In this document: one piece after another, positions 41,018 through 53,860 of the stretch
Layout: every line of letters begins with the position of its first letter
Position numbering within the stretch: position 1 is the stretch's first letter
DNA from: Urechis unicinctus
Taxonomy: Eukaryota; Annelida; Polychaeta; Xenopneusta; Urechidae
Direction: 5' to 3'
Length of the DNA stretch: 64,000 nucleotides
NCBI GenBank assembly: GCA_034190875.2
Contig: CM067343.1
Coordinates: 34,087,559-34,151,558 of the forward strand
The notes under the pieces: model-generated
Told to the model about the DNA's origin: nothing
Database searches by the model: none
Seen by the model: only the letters and a program-made list of their open reading frames with translations
Made by a program: the position numbers and the translations under genes

Positions 41018-44000
41018 TCTCGGCTGAATGATTTATCTGACAATCAGTTGTCCGTTTATTACAGGCAAATGGATGCTAGAAGCTAGAGACTCTAATGATC
41101 ATCGTTGTGTGCATGTGTATGTCCTCTGGATTATCACATGGTTAATTCTTTTCTGCCTTTGTCAAATTTCAGAGAATCTTAACATGCTTTGATGTTTGAG
41201 TTGCCAGAGCCAGTCAATTGCAATATCATATTTATATTACTTTTCTGTGACGAATGCCCCCATATCTAGAAAGTTGCGTCATATACAACCTGATATAGCA
41301 ATGTTTGAGGGACTGAATTGCTACAATACAAAATGGGTGACGGAGAATTCCAAACTAATGGTAATCGAGAGTAGTGACGCCTGGTACCCTAACCATTGGT
41401 GCCTCTTTTTGCTTGTGCTATGCCTGTCGGGAAAGTTGCGGGTAAGCGGCCCTTAATAAGCTGCGCCTATCAAACGAGTGAAGGCAGCCTTTTGTGTTCA
41501 TTGCTGTTTGAAGCCTGTAGATAGTAGCATTATGTGTGTTCTTTCGTTGGCCATACTCTAGCCTGTGGTAATTTGTGTTGCCCAATTTAGTACCGTACTT
41601 AATCGCATAAATAGCTCTTTGAAACTGCGACTTCATCGAAGGGACAAGTTTACAACCACGATATGGAGACTGACTGATGATTGAGGAAACCATTATATGC
41701 ATACAGTTATCATTCACAGCCTTCACTCGTACCAATGTATGCTGATCCGTCATAATTCACGCATAATGCAGTGTACTTGGCCCCACTCACAATATCTCAA
41801 AATGTTGATACATTTATGCGGATATTTTTTTTAATGACTTTTCAGAGGTATAAAAGCAATCTTAGGCAGACAATAGTCTGTATTGTATAAAATTCCCCTA
41901 CTCTCGGAAGAGTTCTGTTAACAATCATTCCATTGCTTAACGCATAGTGCCGGCTTTAAAAAATTGTTAAACAATATATATTTCAAAAATGCACGTAGAG
42001 CTATTTCACAAAGAGTATCTTAGTAGTATTAACAAAATGACACGCTCCTTATAAGACGCAGTCACTCGTACGGAATGACAGCCAATGCAGGCCAAAAACA
42101 AGAGATCAAAGGGTCGGTATAAAAGTCACACATTATCCACCAAACACTGTGTCTCCACTAACGAATGGGTGATAAGTCGTTAAAAGCATGTACAGATGGA
42201 GTACTATGCAATATTGTTGATATATTGAAGCGGTCGGAAAAACATTGTCGTGAAGTGCTTAATACGGGAAACGTATGTTAATTTGCGTCACTAATTACTA
42301 GACAACGATTTTGCCATTTTTACGCTTGTCACAATATATCCAAATCAAACGGACGAGGTAGTATTAGTAGACAATATTTGGGATTATAATGGAAAGAATG
42401 TGACGTTCCATTGATATCACATTAAAGCGGGTATTTCACCAAAGTACCGCTATGGGCCTAGAATGCAAGCTGTAACTTATTGTGATGCTGCATATTACCC
42501 CTAATACATGCTTGTGATTGGCGCAGACCGATGTCATTTGACTGATCTAGTTTTTTCACAAAAGTAAATTCGTGCATAAAAACTGGGTTGGGTTGTTATA
42601 TTTAACAAAACGCTGTTGTTTTAACAATTGTTAGTTTCTCTCTCAACCCAATGTGCCAGAATTGTTCTATCTGACAACTAGGAAGTTATTAATTTGAGCA
42701 TACGATATCCCACTCAATGTAGTTGGCGACCAAGTGGTCGACTAGATGGGTCCCAGATAGATGATGATAAACCATGATGCCTCAGTTTCAGCGTCAGCAG
42801 CAGTATTACCCTAACAATAGGCCTAGGGAAGAAATAAAGTAACCGTTCAATCACTGCTGTGTTACTATCATATCACTCGGCCATAATTCCACTTACCATC
42901 ATAATAACATCTTTTCATGTGCATCAATAGAACAGGTTTTTAGTTGAGTGCTGTTCGACTCACTGTATGATAATCCTATTGAACAAAACAATGTGTAGTA
43001 CAATATAGTTCGCAAATGCAACAACCCCCAAACAGCAATATATATAAAAACGATTATGTACACAATTAGGCATCGAAATATAAAGTCAATACATTTGTTA
43101 ATGTTCGTCATTATATATTTCCCCCGTAACTATCAATTCATGTCCTGTCTAACATCATGATGAAGACAGGTACAGACTACTCAATTTGTCATCATCAAAA
43201 TTCTGGTTTTGGAAATAATATCGGTACGATTGAGTCAAACTACTTGTATGGGTATTGACTAATACGATTGCTTATTGTGAGGGGGACGTAAGTTACGTGT
43301 AAGACACTACTGGGCATCCAAAGTTGAAAACGGGTTGAGTTTGAGTGATTAGATTATTTGTATTATTTATTAACACAATCACGGTTTTCAAGACGCTGGT
43401 ACCGAATAATTAATAAGAATTGCAGAAAAATCTATACCTAATATTTGCATTTTATATTAATATATATGACAGCACGGCTAGTGTGCAAACCTTTTTATAA
43501 GTGCCAGATCACTAATGCGAATATTTATCAATTCTAGTAAGAAGACTAGGTATCTAGTTGTGAAAGCCGCTAAAAACTTCATGTGTGTGTGGAATGTGGC
43601 AATGTTTGGAAGAGGACCACTTTGCCGTGTGGTGACAGGAAGCTATATTCACAATAGTGACAATATGCAACTTTATGTATATCAAATATTGCGCAAATCA
43701 AACTAACTCTATTCTCCTAGATCCAAACGTAGACGTACAGAGCGAATTATCCCATGCATGACGTAGCTTTCAATGCTTTGTATTGAATTGTGCATGGTTT
43801 ATTGTCGACAAAGTGATATTGCGACGTTAAGTATCACTTTTCCATTAAAAGAATAGATAGTTTATCATTTGTCACGAGTTACATATATCCCTACGTAAAT
43901 TTGTAATTCCTGAAAACATCCGACGAGTCGCAGGCCCCTACTGACAGCAAAGTCGGTCTGGTACAATCAATCATGGACGGCTCTGGCAGAATATTATTAC

Positions 44001-45100
44001 ACCAAACTGTCAGTTCATGGCCATTTAATGGTAACACCGGACACACGTGATGATACAAATAACGTGAGATCCAATATTTCGCCCTCAGAAAACTATCACG
44101 ATTTGAAGCTATAATTCAAACTGTTAATCATCAAGCAGATCAGCTATTTGCTATTATGCACTATTTTGCATTGTTTGGGAATCATTGACAATCGAGCGTC
44201 ACATCTTTGCAACCACTTGAAGTTATATGTGTCAATATAGCTGCAATTTACAGCCTAATAACTGAAGCGCACATGATTAAAACATTGTTGATTTGGTAAT
44301 ATTGCTTGTTAATTTGAATTGGATGAATGCCTCATAATTTGTGCCACGTAAGTTTGCATAACAAATATGTGCTATAGAATACTTGCCGCTTCAAATGGAA
44401 AAAACTTTGTCGGATATGCTGAGTTTCACAATGTATTAGCAAAGAAAGTTTAGCTTTGCTAAGTGGGTTCATTTCCAACAAAAAAAAACTGCCACATGTG
44501 TGTCAGCGCGTAGTTTGCCATAAAGTTAAAACCACATAGAAATTTGGCAGCGCAGTCGCCTTGAAAAATAAAATGACTCCATTGCTTTAAGATACACAAC
44601 AATCCGTTATGCTTTTGTTGTGAGCGTCAATTAGATTAACACTCTAAGCGTAGCAATTACCGTGCAATTTAGCGTAGCAATTAGCGTAGCAATTAGCAGC
44701 AATTAGCGTAGCAATTAGCGTAGCAATTAGCTCGTTGGTATTATCATATACAGCTAATCCCGAGCCAGAGAGGGATGCAAATTATCCAGTGTCGTTGTGT
44801 TATATAGCTTTACAACAGGTGAAGATTCTTCTGTAATGTTCCGGCCGGCGATGACATTTGCACCTCCTTGTCTGCTCACGATCGATATTCTAAAGTATTT
44901 GTAACTCTGTTGCTGCAAGCTGCACATAATATTGCTAATCAGATGGAAACGTGTCGTATAAACTACTAACGTAGGATCTGAGGTTGTAGAAAAGAGCTTA
45001 TAGCTAAGCTAAAGAGGCTCTTCCCGACAAAATACGTGAACACGTCACTTATATGTAGTACGCTGCTCGTCATAACACCTTTCTTAAAACAACATGAATA
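41018..45100 (+). repeat. Old diverged duplication, copy 1 (partner 51570-53860)
   Basis: Collinear blocks shared with 51570-53860 include TCCGTTTATT (41050 and 51602), GTTCATGGCCATTTAATGGT (44013 and 52862), TCACGATTTGAAGCTAT (44096 and 52947), TTGCAACCACT (44208 and 53063) and CTCCCGACAAAA near the end (45023 and 53800). This copy is about 1.8 kb longer, so one side has gained or lost sequence. A 12-bp minisatellite lies inside. No gene is seen in it. Confidence 0.75.
44647..44731 (+). repeat. 12-bp minisatellite GCGTAGCAATTA
   Basis: About seven imperfect units of GCGTAGCAATTA in 85 bases; one unit is truncated to GCAATTA. It is not present at the corresponding place in the partner duplication. 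Confidence 0.9.
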
Positions 45101-47045
45101 TTCGGTGGCTCGGACGACATAATATACAGCCCCATGTACTTTTGTTTATTCTATAGTAGCGCCACCTGAAGTTGGGCATGCTGAAAATGCCCAATTAGAG
45201 TGAGCCCTCAAAACGCTGTTATAAACACTTTGATGGTAGGGTGGTGCCAATCAATTTATCCATGGCCAGCCGTCCTAGCTTCTTTTTTCCATTTTTCATA
45301 GGCGGCTGCTCAATCAGGTTAATTGTATCACTTCATATTCATCCCACCTTTCGAGGCGCCATATAACACATTGGTGTTGGTATTGCGTTAATTCCTACAC
45401 TTACCTAACCTTGCGTCAATGAGTGATGTACGTGCCAAGCCGGGAGAATAGCTCATGTATTTGTTTGCTGCAATTACCATTTGTTCTGATTAGCTAAGCC
45501 GGCCGTCAATGATTCGAGAATCACAATAGAGTGCAGTACTCAGCTCATACATAAATCACATTAACAATGTACATGAGCAAAATGCTAAGGATGTCCCGCG
45601 TGCAGAATCAGAACCAAGAGGATAAGTAGAGAAAACACGCTATCACAACCTACCGCCAATGATGATCTTATGCGTCTCGTAATAGACTAAGCTGTTCACT
45701 TTCGATATATTTCTTACTTTTACATATGAATTTATAAATGGTGCGAAACGTTTAGTCAGGTACCGATAATTTTAGTTACTATCTTGGTTGCGTTGGCTTG
45801 ATGAATGACCGTTCAAAATGCTTTTGGATTTGCCAGCGGCGAGCAAACTGTAAGTTTGTGGCATATAACTAGGTATTTTATATCAAGTCGCTGACTAAGG
45901 AGTGGTCTTTCTGTTATTCAAGAGAATCATTTGATTTGTAATTTAATCAACCAAACCCATATCACAATCTATGAGCCAAGTATCAACAAGAGCATACTAG
46001 ATATCACCAAAGCATAAGCCATTGTTATTGTTGATGCATTCTATAGATCTGGCAATACGAATCATCAATATTCCAATTGTACATACAGTTGAACTTCCGC
46101 AGACGATCAAAGTATTCTAGTTAACGAGTATACATTGGTAAATTTTCAAGCAAATGTGTGATCTGATTGATTTGTCAATGACCTATGACCCACCGACCTG
46201 CTACAGCAATGATGCCATTCAGACAAACTTTTTTCTCAGGCTGCTTGCTTAGCGTTACCGTTAGAGCAATTCGTTCCTGCGCATGGGTTTTGTCTTGTGC
46301 ATTTATCACGTTCTTTGATATAGGCTTAATACCTTCCCTAATGGTCTGTTTACTGCTAGCGATTGAGTGTCAGCCATTACAGACGGTTGTAATGGTCCTC
46401 GTTAGCTTCCCATGAAAGTATCTGTCGTCTGTGCTGCTGTGCTGCACCAAACAATCAGCAACAGAGAGGACTGTTTTATGCTGCGTTATGCTCTTTGCGT
46501 TATGCCGTTGCCTTTTAAGAATTATCCGGCATATTTGTCGTAACTGCAACATAAACCTCAGTATGAAATATTGTAGACCACACTTTGACAATATTCGGGC
46601 TATGTGTCCATTATAGTGGTTCAGAATCCCGATTATATATTTGATATTGAACAAGTGGACTGCCTGGTTTAATTCTGTGTTACCATTGCAATGTGATTAC
46701 ATGCATAGTTCAAATTTAAGATTCATCAAATACAACATTAATATATTTTTGGGGGGTACATCAACACGTAAGCAGACTTTTGAATTGCATATGCTGCATG
46801 CAGTTAGGGAAATAATGGTGGGTGCTTGGGTCCGTGAATAGAAATGAATCATTCAGTGTTTGTCGCGTTAAGCGTTAAGCAATGGAGATGGATTGGAGTG
46901 GTGTGTCCTGCGCTCTGTAACATAATGTACGATGTTTCACGGCATCTCGTAGTTAGAATAACGTAATAGAACGAAGGAATGTCATTAGTGACGTCGTAAG
47001 ACACATTTCTGCTTTCCAAGTTTTGTCGCATAACTTACCTTACAA
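45101..47045. other. Gene-free stretch
   Basis: A 76-codon plus-strand frame with an ATG (46185-46415) encodes two hydrophobic stretches but has no other support. Nothing else is recognised. Confidence 0.5.
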
Positions 47046-47537
47046 TTATAATGCTATCTGACATAGGGTTGACTGTATGATATTAAACCTGGTTTTCCTA
47101 TAAAGTATCTTTCGTGGCAAATCATTTAAATGTGCTCGATAGGAATCAAAAGACATGGAAGCTAAGCACACCGCTTCACTATGCTTGACCTGATAGCGAT
47201 ACATCGTTTCGAGTCGTGAGCCGGAGTCTGCGGCGGTGATGACTGAAATTAGAAAATCGATCATGATGTAAAGGTGACTTATTAGGACGCGAGACCAATA
47301 GCATAGGTTGGATGGAGTTGAATCTACAAAACTACAATCAAGTACAAAACTATTTGATTCGAAGATGTCAACAAGGGATGTAAGATTAACCTTGCTTATT
47401 GTTTCATCTATTATCATGTATGAAGCCTCTTGAGTGTCTTTTGTTATGTTGACGTCAACGCAGCGCAATATTGATTGCAACTGCTCATCAATAGACGATT
47501 CGTAGGTGCTCGGCCAGAGTAAAATACAATTATTAAC
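47046..47537 (-). CDS. Long open frame, possible exon, function unknown
   Basis: The minus-strand frame is open from about 47537 to a TAA at 47046, about 163 codons with no in-frame stop, which is long for DNA this AT-rich. The composition is protein-like, with a hydrophobic stretch in the middle (about 47285-47240) and a TATCAG|GTCAAG site at about 47190 that would be a good splice donor. The formal start is not ATG, so if real it is an internal exon. I recognise no domain. Chance remains quite possible. Confidence 0.25.
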   Translation of the reverse strand, partial: VNNCILLWPSTYESSIDEQLQSILRCVDVNITKDTQEASYMIIDETISKVNLTSLVDIFESNSFVLDCSFVDSTPSNLCYWSRVLISHLYIMIDFLISVITAADSGSRLETMYRYQVKHSEAVCLASMSFDSYRAHLNDLPRKILYRKTRFNIIQSTLCQIAL

Positions 47538-50500
47538 GATTTGTTACCAAATTTATACGATTATACACCTTGCAGTTGCATGCAAGATGTATAATCTAAA
47601 AACGTAATAATACCTAACATATTCGTTTTATTTTTCTCTTTGGTTTTCCCTCTCACCAAGGCTTTTAACATCGATATTGGGACATGTAGAATATAAAAAT
47701 AATATAAGTACGTGGCGGTACGTAAACTGATAGGCGCTATGCTCTCGGATGTATTGTTTCTAATACAGAGCAGACAATCTAAGTATTATACGGTTTAGCA
47801 TAGCTTACAAAATGCCTTGAGGTGATTCACCATGCGCATTTACATACCAAAGTGCATTTTATCATCATTTATTGTTGACAGGTGACGTTTTATAGCTGCT
47901 AAATGGCGCTGAGGGTCAACGAGATAATCTCCTACAATCTGACGTCTCAGGGGCCATTCAGCGAAACATATCGCGATATTTAGTAGATGCTCTTAGAACT
48001 TAAGCTATTGGTTCCATTATGGTTGTAAATCAAAGCAAGTTTAAAGATGAAGAGATAATACTTCGAGCCACATTTCATAAAGCGTGCCGATGACATTTAT
48101 TGTAAATGAAGATAAATCGCTGCGATTGATGGCTAGGCGCAAGGGTTAACACCCCAAATGATGGAGGCCAAATTTTCAGAACGAGTAGTGTACCGCTCTA
48201 AAGATAGGCTTATCATCAAGGGCAAAACATCCCGCTGCATTGGGATGTCTGTTGTAACGATATGATATGTTTTTATTGTAGAACCTGCAACATTTAGGGC
48301 TAATTCATTTAACATGCTTAATATTTTATTGCCGAAGTTGTAAAAACGGCAAATCTAATTATCTCCCATAATTTTTGTAGACTATCGGCGTTTATCACCT
48401 CGATCATCGTTTATTTGTCAATTTGCAAATAATGCCCTAGATCAGTTGTCACATTACAAACAAGCGTTGTGTATTTGGTAGTTGTGGTTCCAAATAAATT
48501 ACATTCTAACACAGCTATACATCAGATGTGTGATTACCGTGACAGATGGGACGATGGCTACAGTGTTATCTACTGCAATATCAGATGCGATACAGTATGA
48601 TACAATATAATGCTACAACAGATGACACTATGCAGACAATGATTGGACCAGCAAACAACGTTCTTCCATCGTTTGCCAGCTCAGGATATTACGTGCAAAT
48701 GCCTAAGGCAGATTTATAAATTAATAACACAAACACATGCGGATTAGTTTGGTTAGTGAGATTAGCAAACCAAAGCGGGAAGGGTTTATCTCTTTGCGCA
48801 ATGTGCTTGGTGCAAATCATTCTTGCGGGAATAGAATATCCCTTGGTCGTCTATACGTTGTATTGTGCTAAATCAGATTACGCTATGCAGGCAATCACAT
48901 GACAAACCCGCAACGCTATCCTATGGATTGATACATAGCGACCGATGACCGCAGGCAGAGTAGTTAATGAGAAGAGCCAATGCATGGGGATCACATAACG
49001 ACATCAGTAAACAAAATGGGAACTTTTATATTGATTGGATTGTTCCTTTCAGCTTCCACGGTAGTATATGCTTGGCACAATATGTTCGGCACAATGACAT
49101 TCACGTGCGAATGGATCATTCATTTGTGATCCAGAAGATATCATGATGTGGAGCAAATTGGCCATCTTTGCACGCCAGATGATCGCCCGATAAGATCTTA
49201 TGATCTAATCCGCATGTGTACCATGAATACACGCAATATGCGACCTGAACGAATATCATCACCGTCAACGTCATCATTAGAAGCTGTGTTAGCATCACAA
49301 TGGACTTAAGGTAGGAACTAGGTACACATTCGATGACTATATATATATATATTACTTTGGTAAAATATAATTGTCCGCAGCACCCAATTCACGTCCATTT
49401 CATGAACTCATGAGGCGACGCTAATACCGTGCGCTGTCCAGTGAATAACGTCACGGTTCAAACTTGATTCACGGGCAAAGAGAAGTTGTTTCCATTTAAC
49501 CATCATCTGATTGATATCACAGGTAATATTCGAATAAACACTCGATTTTATTGTGCAGTTTAAGGTACATATTTGGATCAAGTGTGTCAGTATTTTAATT
49601 GAATTCATAACCAATACTTAACACATCTAATGCTTTGAGTAACATTAGATATGATGTCATATTTTATTTCAACGCTTACTGGTCAAATGGCCATGACACA
49701 TTGCATTGGAATACACTATTCGTACTATTTGCAATGAGCGATTGCATCATAATTTGTACCACGTGGCGATTAACAGCAAACAATCATTGTACGTTCATTT
49801 TATGTATGAAATCGTAGAAATATTTAATAAACGTGGAGAACGATGTTTCGGCCTATGAAGTTAATCGCGAGTCGTAGAGGGAATGCAAATACACCGATAA
49901 TGCATTGAACAACATGATTAAGAGAACACCTATCTTTGAATTATTTTGCTGTTCAGTTATAATGTTCGATAGACCGCGGTGTGCTATGTGTATAAGTAGT
50001 ACTAATTCTTCAATATGTGTATAAAATCTATTTACGGATGAAAAAGTGACGTGCATAAATTTACCAAAGAAGCGGTACAAGGGACGAAGTGCAATCGATT
50101 TTAATCAGCCCTTTTGCAAGTAGTTTGGAAGTGTGAGAATGCAAAAGAGCAAACGATCTCAACGCATAAGTAATTTACAGAATTTTTGCCACGCCATATT
50201 TCACGTTTATGTCATTGATGCAGAATTCTTCTGCTACTATCATTTGTTCAAGAATAACAAATAATTATATATAATAATAATTAACACGTGCCGGTTGAAT
50301 GTATGTGATAGTTGTAAGATAAGCAATCCCTCTAACATTTTATTTCGCATTCAATGCCAGCTACCGGAACTTACCTGGCCTGTGTATGTACTTGCGATTA
50401 TATTCATTTGCATTTAATAACGCGTGTGTAGAATACAGTTTAATGACATGTGACAGATGTGCAGTTTTTGTAATATTGTAAAACTGTAATAATAAATAGG

Positions 50501-51569
50501 TTCAAATGATAGATCAAACCAAAGATTAAACAATATTAGAAAACAATCACAGCCTGAACATCTTACGTTACGCGGTGAAAACCCTAAATTAAGCTCCATA
50601 ACATTGATGTACATTGTTACTCAATAAAATTGCTTATGCCATAATCTACTACATCAAAGTCAACTGCAAGGACTTCTAGCATTATTTATACCGATCGAAA
50701 TGTCATGGCAAACGCATAAAGCGTTATCTCTGCTGGTTATGCCTTATCCACGTTCTCCATGCGTATTTGCACAAATCATTTATGTTTTATGAGTTAGATT
50801 TTACATTAACAATGATAAGGATACCTGTGACTAGTTTATGCAAACCAAACTGATCAAGGCCAAAACACAAATGACAAAGGAATGTTTCAGTTCATCCTGT
50901 CATGACATCGTCACATATGTATATGCGATTTATACCAATTAGCAAACAAAACAGGATTGCTACCTGATAGTTTCCGCAATAATAATCTTACGTGCTTGAC
51001 CTGTTAGTCTTTTGCATCTGGTTTTTTTCCAACAGCAGTGCTTCTTATTTGTATAGAATGTTAAAATAGCTGCTTCCAGTAAGGAGTTGATCGCTCCTGA
51101 ATAATTGAAGGGATAAAACCAATTAACTATTGTTGGGCACCATAAAAGTGGCTTATACATTAGTCTAGTGGTACAATAGTTACGTTCACGTGTAAAAGAA
51201 CCATTAGGATTTGCGATTTCTATGCATATATCATTAACAAAAACAACTTGGTTTGATACACTCTGTCTCAACGCTGACGGCCAACAACATCCCAAGCAAT
51301 GTATGGTAAACCTGAATATTCTCTCGTTTGCGGGCTGCCAAGATAATATTTGCCCTTAATTGGACGGCAATATATCAATGAGGTCATTTAGTAAGCGAGT
51401 CACTGGTGTAAACTGAGTTTAATGCATAGTTTTTGCCTATGTTGGGAAATGCTGGATCGCGGCAATATTTCACTTTATACCATATTCCCTATTATACAAC
51501 TATACAGACTAGCGCTGTTTCTCGCTAGCTTTTCTTCGTTACAAATGCCATTGTTAGTGGGTTCTATTT
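47538..51569. other. Gene-free stretch
   Basis: Frames up to 111 codons (50960-51295, minus) occur, but no domain, splice context or codon signal supports them. There is a short TA run at about 49338-49352. Confidence 0.55.
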
Positions 51570-53860
51570 GTCGCCTGAATAATTTCTCCAATGAGCAGTC
51601 ATCCGTTTATTGCAGTTAAAAGGATGATAGCCAGTACAGACGACTCAAATGGTCGTTGTTGAGCGCTCACGCATAAACATATGCTCTGGTTCATCTCCGC
51701 CGTTAGATATTTCGCTGTATATTACTCATCCTCATGATGCTATTGATGCCAATTCATTGATTGTCCCTTACAAGCATTTTATCAAGAGTTTATGACACTT
51801 TATGACTCACAAAGTATGGTTTTGATGCCCTTAAGAGCCTTAATGTGGTCGAAATCTAGATAGCCTACCTGATTTTATTATGAACTTTATCAATATGACT
51901 GAACCATGATAGTTAATTATAGCACTAGATATATTTCATAACACACTGTGCACAACATAACGCTTGTTGAAAGTGCAAGTTTGTTATTATGAATAAATGA
52001 CAATTAATCTGTAACAGCTACCAAGCACTTGACTAATGCCGTTATGGTGTTAAGAAACCTCGGCTTATCAGCATTTCCCAAAAAATCATTATCGCGCCTG
52101 AGTTAATGCGATAACAGCTAAGCTGTATTAACTCCTGCAATCAATAGTCCATTCGATTGCAATCTGGTGATCAGCAAGCTTCGCTAAGCCTTCCACGCGA
52201 ACTGTTGCTGACATTTATTATAACGATACTTGCAGATTGACACGATGAAGGTTAATTATGTCATCAAAAGGTAGCTTCTGTTATGTGTGATGAGGATCAT
52301 CCTATCAATAATTCGTATAATGCGATCCAACAGGAGAATAAGAGCTATACCATGCCGAACAAATCGATATCAACACTTTTGTTCTATATTCTGTTTATGT
52401 CTGATGCCAGATGGTCTATGTCTAACGTCTCCTTTTACAACCATGTGTCAACATTAGTATGTAGACTCTAAAACAAATTCATATAATTTAATCAAGTATC
52501 TTATGTCATAGGGTTTTCTTCATTTCAAGGGGCCTGGTCGAGCAGTAGAGAAGCTTGTTCGAAGACATGACCAAGCGTCAGTAGAGAAGATCCCGCCAAT
52601 TCCGTACATAAATATCGAATACTCTGCCAATAAAACGAAAATTCTTCTCCTTGTCTCCGCAAAATATTCGATGGATAGAATAGCGTAAATCTTGAATCTT
52701 ATTGCACCTGGCTGATTGGAGTCAATGTGTTACTAAGGCAATATTGTAGATAAGTATCTTTTGACATCAACATATAGTTCTGCGTTTTTATATATGAGTG
52801 TTGTTTTATTTGTTCGTTATCATCGCTGCTTGCAAAGAAAGTCATGAACGACTCAACAAACAGTTCATGGCCATTTAATGGTCAAACCAGACACGCGAGA
52901 TAAGACAAATAAAGTGAGTTCAAATGTTTCATCCGCAGAATACATCACGATTTGAAGCTATTAGGAAAGTGAGTTTTTGTTTATGATCTGGTAGATAATT
53001 GATTTTCCATTAGAATTCATCATGCATCGTGTTTAAGTGTTTGACGATTGAACTTGCCTCCTTGCAACCACTAGACGAGATGCGGTTCCCAATAAATGAT
53101 TATCGCGGCTGTATAAGCATTTAATTATATTCGGATCAGGTTCGTAAGACTTATTGGTTTACTTACAACGAATGTCTACTAATCTACTGTTTTGAGGCAT
53201 TAGATTTAACCAAATCGACACTTTTTTTTACAATTTAACGGAAATTTAAAGACATATAGGTGAACCGCAGACTCATGTGCTGCAGGTTAACATAGTACAG
53301 TGCAATGGAATCCATTGCTCGTTGAATAAATGTATATCATAGATTGAGTTGCCTCATCAAACAGGAATATTGACTATGGTGTGCATCACGCTGTATTACC
53401 AACACATAACACATTACAAAACACTTGTAATTGAATTCTTTTGTTATTCCTCTATATTATGAGATAAACCATATTACGCTATGCGTCTTCGTCATATGCA
53501 TTCATAATTCGATCGACACAATAGCTTTTATGCACGAGCGAAGCAGTGACGAGAGTTTGATGACTCAAGGAGCAGTAACAGGTCCGTGTTATGCTCCGGT
53601 CGTCGATGTCAATTGTGGCTACAATGTCTGCTCATTATCGATATCACAAAAGTTTCCCAGTTATAATCAGAAAAAAGCTCTAGATATGCAGCACATAGCA
53701 TTCTATTCTACGGCGACATGATGATACTGTGTCTGATAGATCACTTGCGTAGGGTATGCAGTGTTAGCAAAGAGCTCATAGCTACACCAAGAGGGTTCAC
53801 TCCCGACAAAACAGGCAAACATACCACTCGTCTTAACTGCTATGTTTGAGCAACATGGAA
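51570..53860 (+). repeat. Old diverged duplication, copy 2 (partner 41018-45100)
   Basis: Shorter partner of 41018-45100, with the same order of matching blocks. The 96-codon frame at 53431-53721 has no counterpart in the other copy and is probably chance. Confidence 0.75.

Noticed and set aside
50960..51295. 111-codon Cys-containing frame as a gene
   Set aside because: No start codon context, no domain, no codon signal beyond chance.
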